64,000 nucleotides of DNA from Rhodovulum euryhalinum (GTDB lineage: Bacteria > Pseudomonadota > Alphaproteobacteria > Rhodobacterales > Rhodobacteraceae). The stretch lies in assembly GCF_004342445.1 (NCBI RefSeq), contig NZ_SLWW01000011.1, positions 62,001 to 126,000 on the forward strand, in the 5' to 3' direction. The notes under the pieces are model-generated. The model ran no database searches. It was not told where the DNA came from and worked only from the letters and a program-made list of their open reading frames with translations. How positions within the stretch are numbered: the stretch's first letter is position 1; every line of letters begins with the position of its first letter. The position numbers and the translations under genes were made by a program. Below are positions 61,865-64,000 of the stretch, piece after piece.

Positions 61865-62233
61865 ATGATCCAGATGCAGACCAATCTGGATGTTGCTGAC
61901 AACTCCGGCGCTCGCCGGGTTCAGTGCATCAAGGTCCTGGGTGGTTCCAAGCGTAAATACGCCTCCGTTGGCGACATCATTGTCGTCTCGGTGAAGGAAG
62001 CCATCCCGCGCGGCCGCGTCAAGAAGGGCGACGTGCGCAAGGCGGTCGTCGTGCGCACAGCCAAGGAAGTGCGCCGCGAGGACGGCACCGCCATCCGCTT
62101 TGACCGCAACGCCGCCGTCATCATCAACAACAACAACGAGCCCGTTGGCACCCGGATCTTCGGGCCGGTCGTGCGCGAGCTGCGGGCGAAGAACTTCATG
62201 AAGATCATCTCGCTCGCTCCGGAGGTGCTGTGA
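61865..62233 (+). CDS. rplN: 50S ribosomal protein L14
   Basis: A 122-residue L14, [20 protein letters not shown], with the signature region [20 protein letters not shown] and [19 protein letters not shown]. The start follows GGGAG. The 83-base gap after rpsQ is longer than others in the operon and shows no obvious promoter. L14 lies at the subunit interface. Confidence 0.98.
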   Translation: MIQMQTNLDVADNSGARRVQCIKVLGGSKRKYASVGDIIVVSVKEAIPRGRVKKGDVRKAVVVRTAKEVRREDGTAIRFDRNAAVIINNNNEPVGTRIFGPVVRELRAKNFMKIISLAPEVL

Positions 62234-62539
62234 TGGCCGCAAAGCTCAAGAAGGGCGACAAGGTCGTCGTGCTCACCGGCAAGGACAAGGGCCGCGAAGG
62301 CACCATCCTGTCGGTCGATCCCAAGGCCGGCAAGGCCGTGGTCGATGGTCTTAACATCGCCATCCGCCACCAGAAGCAGAGCCAGGCCAGCCAGGGTGGC
62401 CGCATTGCCAAGGCGATGCCGATCGACCTGTCCAACCTCGCCTTCGTCGATCCGAAAGAGGGCGGTCCGACCCGTGTCGGTTTCCGCGTCGAGGACGGCA
62501 AGAAGGTCCGTTATGCCAAGAAATCGGGGGAAGTGATCG

Positions 62540-62547
<8 letters not shown>
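62233..62547 (+). CDS. rplX: 50S ribosomal protein L24
   Basis: A 104-residue L24, [20 protein letters not shown], with the KOW motif [22 protein letters not shown] 62233 overlaps the rplN stop (TGATG) and lies behind GGAGG; an in-frame GTG one codon earlier (62230) is rejected. It helps start 23S rRNA folding. Confidence 0.97.
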
Positions 62548-63103
<556 letters not shown>

Positions 63104-63122
63104 TCGCGGGAGGAAGAGAGAT

Positions 63123-63428
63123 ATGGCTAAGAAATCCATGGTCGAACGCGAACTCAAGCGCCAGCGCCTGGTGCAGCAATACGCTGCCAAGCGTGCCAAG
63201 CTGAAAGAGATCGCCAGGAACGATGATCTGCCGATGGAAGAGCGGTTCAAGGCGCGGCTGAAACTGGCCAAGCTGCCCCGCAATTCGTCGGCGACGCGGT
63301 TGCACAACCGCTGCCAGCTCACCGGGCGTCCTCACGCCTATTACCGCAAGCTCAAGGTCTCGCGGATCATGCTCAGGGAACTCGGCTCGATGGGCCAGAT
63401 CCCCGGCATGGTCAAGTCGAGCTGGTAA
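63123..63428 (+). CDS. rpsN: 30S ribosomal protein S14 (zinc-free form)
   Basis: A 101-residue S14, [20 protein letters not shown], ending [13 protein letters not shown]. The C-X2-C pairs of the short zinc form are absent (the region reads [20 protein letters not shown]), so this is the long zinc-independent type usual in alphaproteobacteria. The start follows GGGAGG. Confidence 0.97.
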   Translation: MAKKSMVERELKRQRLVQQYAAKRAKLKEIARNDDLPMEERFKARLKLAKLPRNSSATRLHNRCQLTGRPHAYYRKLKVSRIMLRELGSMGQIPGMVKSSW

Positions 63429-63440
63429 GGAGGGGAAGAG

Positions 63441-63839
63441 ATGTCCGTGAACGATCCTCTCGGCGACATGCTGACCCGCATCCGCAACGCGCAGATGCGT
63501 GGCAAGTCGACCGTACGCACCCCCGCCTCCAAGCTTCGCGCCTGGGTTCTGGATGTGCTGACCGACGAAGGCTACATCCGTGGCTATGAAAAGGTGGACG
63601 GAAAGACCGGCCTGCCCGAACTCGAGGTCAGCCTGAAATACTACGAAGGCCGTCCCGTGATCCGCGAGCTCAAGCGCGTCTCGACGCCCGGCCGCCGCGT
63701 CTATCTGGGCGTGGGCGAGCTGCCGCAGGTGCGCCAGGGCCTGGGCGTTTCCATCGTCTCGACCTCCAAGGGCGTGATGTCGGATGCGTCCGCGCGCTCG
63801 GCGAATGTCGGCGGCGAAGTGCTCTGCACCGTGTTCTAA
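63441..63839 (+). CDS. rpsH: 30S ribosomal protein S8
   Basis: A 132-residue S8, [20 protein letters not shown], with the C-terminal signature [16 protein letters not shown]. It starts behind AGGAGG-like sequence 12 bases after rpsN. S8 also represses its own operon in E. coli by binding mRNA; no such structure was checked here. Confidence 0.98.
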   Translation: MSVNDPLGDMLTRIRNAQMRGKSTVRTPASKLRAWVLDVLTDEGYIRGYEKVDGKTGLPELEVSLKYYEGRPVIRELKRVSTPGRRVYLGVGELPQVRQGLGVSIVSTSKGVMSDASARSANVGGEVLCTVF

Positions 63840-63850
63840 GGAGGAAGGCA

Positions 63851-64000
63851 ATGTCTCGTATTGGCAAAAGACCGGTCGAGCTGCCGTCGGGTGTGACCGC
63901 ATCCGTCTCCGGCCAGACCGTCGAAGTGAAGGGGCCCAAGGGCACCCGAAGCTTCACCGCGACCGACGACGTGACCATCGCCGTCGGCGAAGGTTCCGTC
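63851..64000 (+). CDS. rplF: 50S ribosomal protein L6 (5' part, cut by window edge)
   Basis: The first 50 residues, [20 protein letters not shown] and [20 protein letters not shown], match L6. The start follows AGGAGG, 11 bases after rpsH. The gene continues past 64000. Confidence 0.97.
   Translation, partial: MSRIGKRPVELPSGVTASVSGQTVEVKGPKGTRSFTATDDVTIAVGEGSV

Overview
The window reads as the chromosome of a high-GC alphaproteobacterium, most likely Rhodobacterales. The grounds are gene style, ribosomal protein sequences and TTGNNN-N17-TANNNT promoters; no taxonomic search was possible. It holds two large accessory blocks, a stretch of DNA-processing and exported-protein genes, and the start of a core ribosomal operon.

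Positions 1-17000 (all minus strand) are a tightly coupled operon for an extracellular contractile injection system (eCIS, Afp/PVC-like). In transcription order it encodes sheath, tube, gp26-like baseplate protein, a proline-rich protein, a Pvc16-type cap, an AAA+ ATPase, a small protein, a CIS tube/adaptor protein, LysM, gpD-like hub, gpV-like spike, a small protein, gp25, two baseplate J-type proteins and a tail protein I cut by the window edge. Almost every junction is an ATGA, TGATG or few-base gap. No capsid, terminase or lysis gene is visible. Fibre, tape-measure and effector genes, if present, lie beyond position 1.

Positions 17251-44860 are a nearly complete anaerobic benzoate (class I benzoyl-CoA reductase) island. 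It carries an aromatic-acid-type ABC transporter; a benzoate-CoA ligase; ATP-dependent benzoyl-CoA reductase BcrCBAD; ring hydration, oxidation and ring opening (Dch, Had, Oah); an SDR dehydrogenase and a thiolase that fit the next two steps; and glutaryl-CoA dehydrogenase with a divergent LysR gene. Low-potential electrons have two dedicated carriers: an Alvin-type 2[4Fe-4S] ferredoxin and a complete FixABCX complex directly downstream of bcrD. A Pat-type protein acyltransferase and three small GNAT acetyltransferases are embedded in the island, and the ligase carries the PX4GK lysine motif that Pat enzymes target in Rhodopseudomonas palustris. An 18-base operator-like motif (AAATAGGTAC-N3-TAATGC, often containing GGTA-N6-TACC) recurs at five promoter regions of the island. 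An Rrf2 regulator resembling BadM is the obvious candidate to bind it.

Positions 45069-61091 hold a 1700-residue exonuclease-RecQ-UvrD fusion, an AGCS Na+/alanine symporter, an SF2 helicase coupled to an XpaC-like protein, two exported proteins of unknown function (one very large, with three similar domains) and a bactofilin.

Positions 61332-64000 are the ribosomal genes rpmC-rpsQ-rplN-rplX-rplE-rpsN-rpsH-rplF (cut at the edge). They start from their own promoter, because the usual upstream S10-operon genes are not next to rpmC. No tRNA, rRNA, CRISPR array or transposase was recognised.
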